Shown piece by piece: positions 10,141 to 21,388 of a stretch of 64,000 bases of DNA. Location: NCBI GenBank assembly GCA_032717465.1, contig CM064632.1, forward strand, positions 22,711,385 through 22,775,384. The letters are read 5' to 3'. The DNA is from Coenobita brevimanus (lineage: Eukaryota; Arthropoda; Malacostraca; Decapoda; Coenobitidae). Position numbers and translations under genes: made by a program. Below the pieces are notes generated by a model, which had not been told where the DNA came from, did no database searches, and saw nothing but the letters and a program-made list of their open reading frames with translations. Each line of letters begins with the position of its first letter. Within the stretch, counting starts at the first letter, position 1.

Positions 10141-11009
10141 TACTACATTAAGTTACTTGCTGCCACCAAATAATTTTACCCGACTAAGATATTCAACCGA
10201 ATTTCTTCTTCCTCCTTCCTGTCTCTCCTCTTCTCTTTTTTTTTTGTTTATCCATTCATTACGAGAAAAGTTTTATGATTTCATTATAACTTAACCACAC
10301 TATTTTACTCGTACAATAAACATCACTTGTATGTTATAAAACAACTAGCTTTTTTGTGAGCATAAGAGTAAATGAACCTTAATATTTTTAGTTCCCCCTT
10401 TCCTTTCTTACTTCCCTCTTTCCTTCCTTCCTCCCTTTCTACTGTCTCCCTCCCTCCTTCCCTTCCTCTCTTCTTCTTTCATTTATACCTCCCTCCTTTC
10501 TAGCTTCTCCCCTTCTTCTCCTCATATTTCTCTCCCCTCCCCCCTCCTCCTCCTCTTCATTATCTCTTCCTGCTCCTCTTCCACCCTCTTCCTCCCTCCT
10601 CGCCTCGCCCTTTTAAAACCTTTAGATACATGGATACCTTTAATATATCCCTTACTTTAGCGACAGACGATTTTACTCAGTCAATACGAATACTGGTTCA
10701 TCAAACAAACAAGAAACAGTTTTTCCTACGTGTAAAAAAAAAAAAAAATGTTTGCTAGAACCTACCTCCTCCTCCTCTCTCTTCTCTGCCTGCCTTTGTT
10801 ATTTCGTTCCTGCTGACATGCGACGATTTCATTCGTCGTATTAAACATAACACATAAATTCGTTACTTCGGCGTACCTCCTCCTGCTCTTCCTTCCTCAT
10901 CCCTCTTTAGTCCCTTCAGCACAAGGGCGGCTTAATTATTCCATTCTTACAACAACCAGACTTTTTTTACTCAGCTACAACAAGAACCAGCACTCGGAAG
11001 ACCAGGACT
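10141..11009. other. non-coding, polypyrimidine-rich interval
   Basis: 10385-10610 is strongly C/T-rich on this strand. A poly-A run lies at about 10733-10747. No gene seen. Confidence 0.6.
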
Positions 11010-11487
11010 GCTTGTCTGGGTTTGCCACATGACCACGACCTTCAGCTGTTGTTCTCAGAATCAAATTACGTCATTCATGGCTGACCCTCAACCCTACCAC
11101 AAAGTTTCCTTTAAATCAGATCCAAACTGGAGTTCTGACCTTGCCACTGACCTTGACCCCTGACCTGCTGCTCTCAAGAGCAGACTCTGTGCTTCATCCT
11201 TACCTGACCCTCTACATTTCTACAAAGTTTGGCCCATATCCAGTCTAATCTTAATCAACATAGTTGAACTTGTGACCTAAGCCCTCTCTTAACCTTTCAC
11301 TAGATTTCTTAAAATTCAGATCCCTTCATCCTTGCTTCACTCTTCCACAAAGCTTCGTTTAAATCTGATGAAGAATCTGCTTTAGTTGATTTTGCAATAC
11401 GACCCTAACTTTTTGATTTATTGTTCATAAAACACTTTTACTTACCCTCAACCCCTCCACCAAGTTTGCTTAAAATCTGTTCAAACT
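11010..11487 (+). repeat. ~120-bp tandem repeat, about four degenerate units
   Basis: The motif 'ccacaaagtttnntttaaatc' recurs at about 11098, 11217, 11343 and 11457, spaced roughly 113-126 bp. 'tgaccttgac' or 'gacctgctgctctcaagagcag'-like sequence lies between. The array runs directly into the 100-N assembly gap. Confidence 0.65.
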
Positions 11488-11587
11488 NNNNNNNNNNNNN
11501 NNNNNNNNNNNNNNNNNNNNNNNNNNNNNNNNNNNNNNNNNNNNNNNNNNNNNNNNNNNNNNNNNNNNNNNNNNNNNNNNNNNNNNN
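11488..11587. other. assembly gap (100 N)
   Basis: Exactly 100 N, a usual placeholder length. The sequence resuming at 11588 matches the GmrA LTR from about 193 bp inside it (compare 16981 with 17175), so the real missing sequence is at least about 190 bp. Confidence 0.95.
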
Positions 11588-12220
11588 TGGCTTCATTTGC
11601 ACGCGTCCTTCTTATAAGTTGTATCAAGCTCTGCCAAGGCCCCTATATAATAAGAGCTCAGTCTCTGCATTAATTACCACTTAGATCTACTCCTCATTTT
11701 TGTTCACATCTCATCCTCCCTTGTACAGTTGTTATTATTTTTGTGAGTGCTCAGGAAGTCTCCAACCATCTAGCTGCCATGTGTAATTTGAGTATAAGTG
11801 TTATTACATTTTTCTTGTACTGTATAGCATCATGGAGGTGTTAATTCGTAGGCCTGGTAAGGTTTTTGTGATCAATGTCAAGTTTGCATCAGTAGTAGTA
11901 ATATTTTGTATCTGTAATAATATATCTTGCATTCACTGAGCATTATCTGTTTTTTTCATTTTATCAGGGCTGACTTAGATAAATTTACACCTTGCTAATT
12001 TCATTGTTAATAGAGGCTATTGCAGTTAACCATATATTTAACCTGTTTTTGCCATTACATTATCCTTATGAGTCCTGAATGTTTAGTTGTTAGTTTGAGC
12101 ATTAAACTTTTAACTTGTAATTTTACCTAACTCTTTTGTTTTGAACCTGGAACTTTGCGGGACAGTAGTGATTTTGGTGTTCTCACTTAAAGTGTTCATT
12201 GCTATCTCTGTTCCGTAACA
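11588..12220 (+). repeat. GmrA copy 1 5' LTR (5'-truncated by the gap)
   Basis: 633 bp matching the 3' LTR at 17175-17798, ending GTTCCGTAACA. Contains the TATA-like CCCCTATATAATAAGAGCTC at about 11640. Confidence 0.85.
11640..11662 (+). promoter_or_regulatory. putative LTR TATA box, GmrA copy 1 5' LTR
   Basis: CCTATATAATAAGAGCTC aligns with CCTATATAATGAGCTC in the 3' LTR (about 17221) and with the minus-strand GAGCTCATTATATAGGGGCC in both LTRs of copy 2. Conservation at the same LTR position suggests the core promoter. Confidence 0.55.
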
Positions 12221-12245
12221 TAAAATTTGGCGACCTCTTATCAGG
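12221..12245 (+). other. GmrA primer binding site region
   Basis: Just after the LTR end comes TTGGCGACCTCTTATCAGG, conserved at the matching place in copy 2 (minus strand, about 47782-47799). TGGCGAC is a common opening for gypsy primer sites; I did not assign the tRNA. Confidence 0.55.
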
Positions 12246-12305
12246 ATATTCAGGATATTATCATAAGGATATTACTTTCCGATATTTGGTGACTGTGATT
12301 TATTC

Positions 12306-13900
12306 TTGATGTCTCTTATTACTACGCTTGATGAAGCCAAAGATTTTTTGTCAAATGTGCAAACAGTGTGTGATGTAGAAAACAAAACAAAGAATGAACT
12401 TAAACTTGTTGCTCAACAATTGGGAAGTGCTCTTCACTCTAATCATTCTAAAGATCAAATTGTTGACATGATTAATGAAAGCACAATTTCACTCATCACC
12501 ATTGAGCAAACGCAGATTGAAATAGCTAAGTTACAGCTAGCCCTGCAGGAGGCTCGTGCTAAGGAGGCTGAGTTTGAGGCAAAAGCTAAGGAGGCTGAGT
12601 TTCGGGCTCGTGCTAAGGAGGCTGAGGCACAAGTTGAAATTGCTAGGATTCAGAACAGATATGAGTATCGCATGAAACAAGGTGGAACTGGATCATCTAG
12701 CTCTGATGATTTTGGTGTGGCTAAAAATGTTAAACTTGTCCCTCCTTTTTAATGAATCTGATTTAACAAAGTATTTTCAGTTGTTTGAGAGGGTAGCTAC
12801 AGGTTTTAATTGGCCCAAAAAGTATTGGCCAGTACTCCTTCAAACTGTTCCCACAATTAAAGCTCAAGTAACTTATGCATCTTTGCCTCAGGATCAATCT
12901 GATAATTATGATGCAGTTAAAAGCTTGATTCTTAAAGGCCCACAAGCTTGTTCCTGAAGCCTATAGAGTAAAATTTAGGACAACTTAGAAACAAGATAAG
13001 CAATCCCATGTTGAGTATGCAGAAATCAAAGAAGATCTGTTAGAGCAGTGGTTAAATTCTAAGAATGTAAATTCTGATTTTGGTAAATTTAATTGTAGAT
13101 GATTTTGCTGGAGGACTTCAAAAGGTGTATTAATGACGATGTAAGCCTATATCTTGATGAGAAAAGAATAGATCATTTGTCTGATGCTGCAGTTTTAGCT
13201 GATGAATATGTTCTCACTCACAAGAGATGTTCTAAAGAAAAAAGGAAAGCTGGTAGAAAGTACTGTTGCCTCTACTCCAAATTACAGGTAACAGGAAAGA
13301 GAATAAAGATGATGTTTCTCAGGAAGTAAATACCAGCTTCACCTCTAGATTTCAGAAAAGTAAAATGTACTTGTTGTAGTAAACTTGGTCATACTACAGA
13401 GAAATGTTTTAGGAGACAGCGTGATGTGAACAAAAAGGAGTCTTTAAATATTCAGTCAATTGGTCTAGTGTCCACCTTAGAGAGTTCCCAGAGGTCTTTA
13501 ACCGAGTTAACTGAACCTGCTTTGACGGGTAAATTAAATTCTAATGATGAAGGCTCCTCTTTTGAGCAGTAACGTGGGTGACACTCTCAAGAGTTCATGT
13601 GCTAATTTCCTGTCTGATGGTTTTGTCAGTCCTCTGGACAGTAGTGACAGGAAATCAGTTAAAACTGTATCGTGATACAGGTGCTTGCCAATCCCTTATG
13701 CTGACCAGTGTTCTAGGCTCTAATCATTCCTCTGATGAAGCTGTAATCTTACAAGGTGTAAGGAATAATTACTTCTCTGTCCCTCTGTGCAGAGTGGTTG
13801 GCGAGTCTAGTTTTGTTAATGGTTCCGTTGTGGTTGGGTTGGTTGAAACACTCCCAGTGTCTGGAGTGTAACTTTCTTGCTTGGAAATGATATTGGTGGA
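12306..13900 (+). pseudogene. GmrA copy 1 gag-protease remnant
   Basis: Frames at 12306-12752, 12682-12957, 13099-13329 and 13578-13871 together follow the gag-PR part of the intact frame at 45335-47749. Visible parts: a SAP-like N-terminus (TKNELKLVAQQLGSALHSNH), an alanine/glutamate coiled coil, a SCAN-like helical stretch (YFQLFERVATGFNWPK), a CCHC knuckle (CTCCSKLGHTTEKC near 13368) and a protease DTGA near 13675. Frames change at least five times, so no Gag-Pro product is possible. It would normally form the particle and cleave polyproteins. Confidence 0.8.
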
Positions 13901-14279
13901 AGTCAAGTGTGTCCAGCTCCTCACTTGTCTAGTGAACCAGTGACTTGCGACCCAAGATTGTGATGTCCCTGATGTGTTCTCTGCATGTGCTGTCACTAGA
14001 GGCTAAGTCTAAAGTTACTGATGGCCCCCCAGGATGTGATGATGATGATCGTTATCCTGGCTGACACTTTTCTTGCTAATTTGGACCACTCACCAGATGA
14101 GGTAGTACCCCGTAGTGTTGATCATTTGTCTCGTCAAGAGTTGGTTGAGTTGCAGGTTACTTTGACCCTGAGTTGGAAAGGTCTAAGCCTGCTCTGCTTG
14201 CAGTGAGGAAGAGTCAGCCAGTGCTTCTACTTGTTATTATATAAAAGTCAGAATTACTTATGAGAAAATGGAGACCCCC

Positions 14280-15390
14280 CAACAGCATCTGCCGACTGTG
14301 AATGGGAGGTTGTACATCAAGTTGTCATCTCTCGCGTTTGTATGCAGGATATCATTAAGAGTGGCTCATGATTCCAGTTTGGCAGGACACCAGCAGAGTG
14401 GAAGACTGTGGCACGCATTTTGAAACACTTCTACTGGCCAGGTATCTTCAGGGATGTTTCCTGGTATTGTAAGTCTTGTCACACCTGTCCAGAAGTTGTG
14501 GGGAAGTAGTAATCAGACCAGAAAGGTTGCACCTCTGATTCCCATTCCTCCTTTTGAGGCGCCATTCACCCGTGTGTTGGTGGATATTGTGGGCCCTCTT
14601 CCCATAAGACTTCTTCAAGTTTTTCTGTGTGTTGACCCTGATTGATATGGCTACTCGTTATCCTGAAATTCATTCCACTTAGAAATATCTCAGCAAAGAA
14701 CGTGGTTAAGGAAATGCTAGAGTTCTTCACAAAGTTTGGTCACTAGCAGGAAGGCTGATCAGACCGGGAAGTAATTTCATGTCAAATGTTTTCAAGCAGT
14801 CCTCTGGAAAAGAGTTGGGCATCACCCAGATTTACGTCTTCAACTTACCACATCCCCAGACCCAAGGAGCGTTGGAGAGATATCATCAAACACTCAAATC
14901 GATGCTCAGGAAATACTGTTCGGAACATCAGAAAGACTGGGATAAAGGTCTTCCATTCGTTGTATTTGCCGCAAGAGAATCTCCAAATGAATCACTTTGC
15001 TTCTCACCCTTTGAACTACTGTTTGGCCATGAAGTAAGGGGACCCCTTAAGCTACTCAAGGAATGCTGGCTGTCGGAGGAAGATGACGTCAGCCTGCTGG
15101 AGTATGTGATGAAGTTCAAAGAACGGCTGTCCACTGCTTTACAGCTGGCGAGAGAGAAATTAGGAGCTGCTCAGGAGAAGATGAAGACTTGGTATGAGAA
15201 GAAGTCCAGGTTACGCCACTTTCAGCCAGGAGATCAGGTTTTGATTCTGCTACCGGTGCATGGGCAACCTCTTCAAGCCAAGTTTAGTGGTCCTTATTTC
15301 GTGGAGAAGAAACTCAGTGATGTCAACTATGTCATCATACACCAGATCGTAGAAAGAACAAGCAACTTTGTCACATCAACATGCTAAAGT
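14280..15390 (+). pseudogene. GmrA copy 1 integrase remnant
   Basis: Follows protease and precedes RT. The zinc-binding region is visible out of frame around 14355-14500 (KTVARILKHFYWPGIF and CKSCHTC in different frames). The core starts in 14454-14645 (VLVDIVGPLP) and continues in 14779-15387, where ALERYHQTLK carries the third catalytic residue. The C-terminal GPY/F module is present (FSGPYFVEKKLSDVNYV, about 15285-15335). Frameshifts separate the parts, so the enzyme is dead. Position upstream of RT is the reversed order described under findings. Confidence 0.85.
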
Positions 15391-15689
15391 TATATCACAG
15401 GCAGGTGAAAATAGCCCAGTCTGCACTGTAGCTGTTCCACCCGAGTCTGCAAGTGAAGTTCTCCCATGCAGCATGAGCCTGAGTGATAGTTTGGGGAAGA
15501 ATCCTGATATCATGAACGATCTCCAGACTAAGCTTTCTCATCTAGCTCCCGAGGAAAGGCAGGAGTTTTCGGCATTACTGCAGGAGTACCTGCAAGTGTT
15601 CCGTGCCACTCCAGGAAGAACCACTGTGTTGATGCATGATGTCGATGTTGGAGATGCAAAGCCAGACTGCCTCCTTACCATGTGAACCC

Positions 15690-16918
15690 AATTGAAAGTT
15701 CCTCTCATCCAGAAGGAGCTTGGCTACCTGTTGGACCACAAGATGATTAAGCCCTGTCAGAAATTAGAGTTCTCCTGTCACTCTAGTCCCTAAGCCAGGT
15801 GGGTCACAGCGGCTTTTGCATCGACTACAGACGTGGTGATAAGATAGCCAAAGCAGACACTTACCCTCTCCCTCGCTTGGAATATTGCACAGACAAGATC
15901 AGAAAGGCTAGGTTCATAAGTAAGTTTGATTTGTTAAAGGGATACTGGCAAGTACCTATGACTGAATGTGCTAGGGAGATCTCATGTTTTGTAACACTAG
16001 GAAAGACTTTTGCATGTTTTGTAATGCCATATAGTATGAAGAATGCACCAGCTACTTTTCAGAAGTTCATGAATGTTGTAACAGAGGGTTTGGCAGGGTG
16101 TGTTGTTTATATTGAAAATGTATTAATCTTCAGTGAGAACTGGAAAGATCACCTATGCCATGTCAGTAAATTTCTTGAGTGTTTGGTTCAGGCTAATCTT
16201 GTAGCTAATTTATCAAAGTGTGAGTTTGGTCAAGCTAAAGTTCAGTACCTTGGGTATGTAATTGGTGATGGACACGTTGCACCACCAGCAGCTAAGGTTC
16301 AGGTTATAAGTGATCTTCCCAGACCTAAAAGTAGGAAAGAAGCTACAAAGATTTTTGGGAATGGTAGGTTATTACAGGAGATTTGTTCTTAACTTTTCAA
16401 TTCTTGTATCACCACTTACAGACCTACTGAAAAAGGGAGTTAAATTTGTCTGGACCGATAACTGTAGATCCTCTTTCCAGCAAACTTAAAGCTATCCTAT
16501 TAAGTTCAGCCAGTGCTCGCTACTCCAAATTTTGCTAAGCCTTTTAAGATGGCTGTTGTGCCAAATGATACAGGAGCTGGGGGCTGTTTTGCTGCAAGAG
16601 GATGATCAGGGTATTGAACACCCTGTATCTTACTACAGTAAGAAGTTCACTCCCACCTCAAAAGAACTACTCAACTATTGAGAAAGAGCTTTTGGCCTTG
16701 ATTTTTGGGTTTACAGCATTTTTCATTTTATTTGTGTTCTGGTTTTTGACCCCATTGTCATTCTGCACCGATCATAACCGCTGAAATTCCTTAGTAAGTT
16801 TAAAGATAAAAATCAGAGATTGACAAGATGGAGTCTACTTCTTCAAATTATTCATTAGACATACAACATGTCAAGGGGAAAGAAAATGTTATTGCAGATT
16901 GCTTATCTAGACTTTAGA
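15690..16918 (+). pseudogene. GmrA copy 1 reverse transcriptase-RNase H remnant
   Basis: RT: palm sequence KFDLLKGYWQVPM, then a thumb-side NLSKCEFGQAKVQYLGYVI in 15799-16392. The catalytic YxDD box is changed to YIEN (VVYIENVLIF), so even an intact frame would be inactive. After a frameshift near 16390, RNase H remnants follow: VVPNDTGAGG near 16553, EKELLALIFG near 16683 and FCTDHN near 16763. The remnant ends about 40 bp before a T/G-rich polypurine-tract region and the 3' LTR. No integrase follows RNase H. Confidence 0.85.
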
Positions 16919-16955
16919 CTAATTGGTTTAGAGTAATAAGAAATTTCCTTTGTAA

Positions 16956-16980
16956 ATTTTTTTTTTTTTTTGTGGGGGGG
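16956..16980 (+). other. GmrA copy 1 polypurine-tract region
   Basis: A T run followed by TGTGGGGGGGGG lies directly before the LTR start (GTTACATAGCC). The minus-strand copy has CTTTGTGGGGAGG at the same place. Confidence 0.5.
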
Positions 16981-17794
16981 GGTTACATAGCCAATTATTT
17001 AATAATACTTTTTATAATTATAAAGTACAATATGCGGCATGTTTGATCTGATTCATGTGGCTTCCATAGTGACCAGGCTAGCGTGTTTTACCTCACTCCC
17101 CCTTCTTACATATAGTAGAGTAAGTCGTTCTTTCTGTTGTTCAAAGCAGGAGTGTCAACTCTTTGTGCCTGTAAACTTCATTTGCAGCGTCCTTCTTACA
17201 AGTTGTATCAAGCTCTTCGGCCCCTATATAATGAGCTCCAGTCTCTGCAGTAATTGCCACTTAAGATCTACTCCTCATTTTGTTCACATCTCTGTCCTCC
17301 CCTGTACAGTTGTTATTATTTTTGTGAGTGCTCAGGAAGTCTCCAACCATCTAGCTATGTGTAATTTAATTATAAGTGTTATTGCACCTTGTACTGTATA
17401 GCATAAGGTGTTAATTCGTAGGCCTGGTAAGGTTTTTGTGATTAATATCAAGTTTTACTGTTAATAGTAGTAATAATAGCTTTTGTAAATCTGTAATAAT
17501 ATATCTTGCATTCACTGAGCATTATCCGGTTTTCTCATTTTATCAGGGCTGACTTAGATAAATTTACACTTGCTAATTTCATTGTTAATAGAGGCTATTG
17601 CAGTTAACCATATATTTAACCTGTTTTTGCCATTACATTATCCTTATGAGTCCTGAATGTTTAGTTGTTAGTTTAAGCGTTAAACTTTAACACATGTAAT
17701 TTTACCTAACTCTTTTTGTTTGAACCTGGTTTTGCGGGACAGTAGTGATTTTGGTGTTCTCACTTAAAGTGTTTGTTATCTATCTCTGTTCCGT

Positions 17795-17798
<4 letters not shown>
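16981..17798 (+). repeat. GmrA copy 1 3' LTR
   Basis: About 818 bp, starting (T)GTTACATAGCC and ending TTCCGTAACA. The outer ends form the short inverted pair TGTTAC/GTAACA. It matches the 5' LTR and both LTRs of copy 2. Diverged from its own 5' LTR by many small changes, so this copy is old. Confidence 0.85.
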
Positions 17799-17832
<34 letters not shown>

Positions 17833-17860
17833 TATATACATATATATATATATATATATA
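17799..17860 (+). repeat. (AT)n microsatellite
   Basis: Interrupted AT run (with ACAGTATATACA inside) directly abutting the GmrA 3' LTR. Confidence 0.9.
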
Positions 17861-18497
17861 CAGCACACAGGATGGATTGGTTAAAAGAAACATTTCTTTG
17901 AGACTATGTTTGCAAGCATAAATGCTAAAATTAAGCCATTACCGTAATGGTAATTTTTATATGTTCAGGAGAAATGCCCAACTTGGTGAGTCAGTATCAG
18001 GCATACGGGAAATTATGTTACCAAATACATTTTTATGACAAAGTATAAGAGGCTCCTGAACCGTACTTAAGCTACAACTACAACTGCAGAGCCTAAGTGA
18101 CTCGCATCGGTAGTGATACTTGTCTCATGATACGTGTGCTTTGCGTCTAGGGTTCGATCCCCCAAAGATGTGGACCATTTATTGGCTCCTGGTAGTATGT
18201 CTAAAACCATCTGAATTTGCCAGCACCCTGTTGGTTCTGCTGATGACGTAAGCACTCTGACACACACAAACACAGTCAGTACAACACCTGGACTACCACA
18301 TGCATCACGCTTCCTGCAGACACGCCTTTCCCAGTGATGCTTCACTGCAGCATGAGGAAAGTTCAACTAATTCTCACTCTTCCTCGGAGGAGAAGGTCCG
18401 GTCTTGCAGGCAAATTTATATGGACTGATGCAGAGGACATCAGTAATCTGGTGTATGGATTATTTTTTTTTACTCATTTGTTTTTCCTTCCTCCGTT
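17861..18497. other. non-coding interval
   Basis: No gene seen. Contains the tRNA-like segment described at 18085-18170. Confidence 0.5.
18085..18170 (+). mobile_element. possible tRNA-derived SINE head
   Basis: GTGACTCGCATCGGTAG resembles an A box, and GGGTTCGATCCCC (about 18150-18163) is a good tRNA B box. The pieces do not fold into a convincing complete tRNA by eye, and the following ~150 bp could be a SINE body. No second copy was found in the window. Confidence 0.4.
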
Positions 18498-18501
18498 CTG
18501 T
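18498..18501 (+). other. target-site duplication CTGT (left)
   Basis: CTGT immediately before the LTR; repeated at 23496-23499. Confidence 0.7.
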
Positions 18502-19131
18502 TGTCATTAAAAAAGAACTTTGTAGTTACTTGTAGAGAAGTTATATATATTAGACTTGTGGACGAGCAGTTTGTTATAAATGAGTAGATTTGTAAGTTGA
18601 TAATCTTAGTTCCCATTATTAAATGCAATGACAGGAGAGGCAAAGAACAGTATGGGACTATTTTTATTTGTCTTGATAATGTTAACAGTCTCACACACAC
18701 GAGAGTGAAGTTAAGTAGAGTCCCTTCAGCTGCCTCCTGTCTTGCTTTCTCTCTCTTCCATGTTGTTAAAGCCTTATCCCTACTGCCTGCCCTGTTCTAT
18801 GACCACCAATATAAAACTGAGCTCTCTTTCCTAAGATTCACAGGCAGAGACAGGTGTCGTATAAATGGTCACTGAGGTTGGAAAAGTTCCTGAAACCTGT
18901 GAGTATGTGTGTATGTGTGTGTATGGTCACGAGGCTTTGTTCCCCTGCTATCTCGCTGACAAACTAACTTGCATCATCTCCTGACTGGCTACTTCGTAAT
19001 CATCGCCATCAGCTTTTCCTCAGTGCAGCTTGCAAGATCATTTCCCATTCCCAGGCTCGCATAGAGCTGTCTATCTGTCTATTTATCTATCTATCTATTA
19101 TGATTTGTAATTATAATATGGAGTCCTAACA
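18502..19131 (+). repeat. LARD-1 copy B 5' LTR
   Basis: Direct repeat of 22853-23495. Shared landmarks: 'ttgtagttacttgtagagaa', 'agtatgggactatttttatt', 'gtgtgtatggtcacgaggct' and the terminal 'gagtcctaaca'. Several small indels separate the two LTRs. Confidence 0.85.
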
Positions 19132-20364
19132 TATGCTCGGTACACGCCACTGGAGGTCCTCCGACAGCAATCATCATTGACTTATAACAATTTATTCTGA
19201 TATAATGTTGATTATAATATTGTATACATATAACATTCATAGTAATGAGCAATTTATCCAGTAATATTACATTTTAAACAAGTTGTATACATATTTGAAT
19301 AAATGCAATGGCTGTTATGTGTCACTTTGTAAGACGTGCATGGCTGCAGACGTACGCATATAATTGCGCAATGGCAATACTGCTAGGTTACACATTACAT
19401 ATTGAGTTATCCCTTTAGTAATGTCTAATATTTCACCTAACTTGTAAGATGATTCATTTAATACAGAATTGTGGTATAAATAATTGTAATTTTTATAATC
19501 TTGTAGTAATATTGGCGTTAATACACATAATTGTAATATTTTATGAATCGTTACATAATATTGTATTAATGCATAATTGTGTTGGCCTTATTTCTGTTTT
19601 TCTTGATTTTATTTGTTAATGCAACTGTTACATAAGTGTATCTTGGCCCGATAATTGTAGTTAAAGTTACATAAAGAGTTACATCTTGTTAATGCAACTG
19701 TTACATAATTGGCAAAGTGTAACATAGTGCAATGGTTTGTCGTTACATAATTGTCACATATCGTTTGTAGTTACATAATTGTAGTTAAAGTTACATAAAA
19801 GTTACATCTTTGTTAATGCAACTGTTACATAATTGTGCAAAGTGTAACATAATGCAATCGTTCGTCGTTACATAATTGATACATATCGTTTGTAGTCACA
19901 TAATTGTAGTTAAAGTTACATAAAAGTTACATCTTGTTAATGCAACTGTTACATAAATGGTACATATTGTTTGTAGTTACATAATTGTAGCAAGTGTAAC
20001 ATAATGCAATCGTTTGTCGTTACATTATTGTAACTAATTGCAGTCCTGACATATGAATCCAGTCATGCTGCGCTAGATTGGTAGTAGTGATGATGCCATG
20101 CCACTTGTTTGTGGAGACAACAATTTGCTTTTTTGTTTGTAGTTTATGTGGTATTTTGGCATATGTAGTAACACTTACACTTATTTTCATTTGTTTGTTA
20201 TGTGATCTTACTCTATTTCTCTCTTTTTTTCTTTCTTACTTTTTTTTTTTTTTTTTTTTTTTTTATGTATTGATTTTATATAGTTTGTTTTTCTTCGTTT
20301 GTATAAAATTTTTCTATGTTGTTAATGGTTGCATAATTACTAGCAAATTTACTTGGGATACATT
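19132..20364 (+). other. LARD-1 copy B interior, left part, with TTACATAATTG repeat field
   Basis: No gene. From about 19320 to 20040 the motif TTACATAATTGTAG and variants recur many times, including a near-repeated ~110-bp block (about 19660-19770, 19780-19890, 19895-19990). Then a T-rich stretch (poly-T about 20240-20265). The leucine/phenylalanine-rich frame at 20078-20368 is a poly-T artefact. Confidence 0.65.
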
Positions 20365-21388
20365 TTGAGGTTGGTTATATTGGAAGGTGTGTGAAAGGAG
20401 GAAGTGAAAGTAAATGAGAATAAAATTAAGTGATAAGTGTACGAGGTTGATAGTGTTGGGGATGAATATAGTTTTGAATGGTGAGTTGCTTGAGGAGGTA
20501 GATTGTTTTAAATATCTAGGGTCACATGTTGCTGGATGGAAGAATGATAGAAACAGAAGTTAGAATAAATGAAGTAGGAAGAAGAGGTACAGGAGGAACA
20601 AAAAAAAATGTTTAAATGTCGTTCAACAGAATGGATGTAAAGAGAAGGCTGTATGAGGGTGTTGTGGTGGAAAGCTGCATTATATAGAACAGAGGAAACG
20701 TGGAACTATGGGTGTAGCAAGAGAGGAAAAAGTTTGAATGTAATGGAGATGAGATGTCTGAGGGAGTATGTGTGTGGAGTGGCGCGTATGGATCGGGTGC
20801 AAAATGATGAAGTGCAGAAGGAAGACAGGTTGTTCGGAGATGGCTGGTAGAGTTGAGCAGAAGGTGTGTGGTTTGGACATGGAGAGAGAATGGATGTGAG
20901 CGATTGGTGAAAAAGATAACTAGATCTGATGTGAGGTGGGCGGAAGGAAGACCACGAATGATGGATGGACAGTGTGAAGAGAGCACTGGATGCGAGAGGA
21001 TGTCTGTTGAGCAAGGAAGAGTGGCTGTGCGTGAAATAAATGGAAAAATTGGCCAATTGAATAAGTGATGACAACATTGAGAGATATTCTCCCGCATTTG
21101 GTCTGATCAGCTAGTCAGGTCAGGTGCAGGTAGAGGGATGGGTCTGTTATGATGTGGCAGGGGTAAACCAGTTCTGCTGTCGGGCCCTACTGTGGATATC
21201 CTTCAGGTGCATTGCTCAGTTGACCCTTGTGCGGTGTGGTGCGGTGAGGATCTGTCCGTTCTCCCTTTGGGCTAGATGCAATGCGATGTCTTTGGAATGG
21301 ATGAGTAAAATGGAGAGTGAGTCGTCCTGTCTCGGCTACCTCACTGCCAGACCTTCCTGGAGTATATAGATAGATAGATAGATAGATT
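20365..21388 (+). mobile_element. 5'-truncated RTE-type LINE fragment
   Basis: In shifting frames the sequence reads like the C-terminal end of an RTE-type endonuclease-reverse transcriptase: a RRK-like KVNENK start, VNGELLEEVDCFKYLGSHVA, then RRLYEGVV, SLNVMEMRCLREYVCGVARM followed by DRVQNDEV, and WAEGRPRMMDG. A ~290-bp 3' end follows and finishes in (TAGA)n at 21366-21388, in keeping with the short simple-repeat tails of RTE elements. It lies inside LARD-1 copy B and is absent from copy A, so it inserted there later. Frameshifts and the missing 5' part make it dead. Confidence 0.7.

Larger units (their letters stand above)
11588..17798 (+). mobile_element. GmrA copy 1: Gmr1-like Ty3/gypsy retrotransposon, decayed
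   Basis: A truncated 5' LTR (from the gap to 12220), primer-site region, coding remnants and a 3' LTR (about 16981-17798). Coding order is gag, protease, integrase, reverse transcriptase, RNase H, so integrase precedes RT. It shares gag, protease, integrase, RT and LTR sequence with the less decayed minus-strand copy at 43141-48593. Many 1-2 bp indels and stops break every frame, for example the T-run near 12748 that shifts gag. Nevertheless it is the copy that keeps RT and RNase H to the end, which the other copy has lost. The 3' end abuts (AT)n. Confidence 0.9.

Noticed and set aside
20078..20368. 96-residue hydrophobic frame resembling a membrane protein
   Set aside because: Leu/Phe codons come from poly-T sequence inside a non-coding LTR element, and the start has no support.
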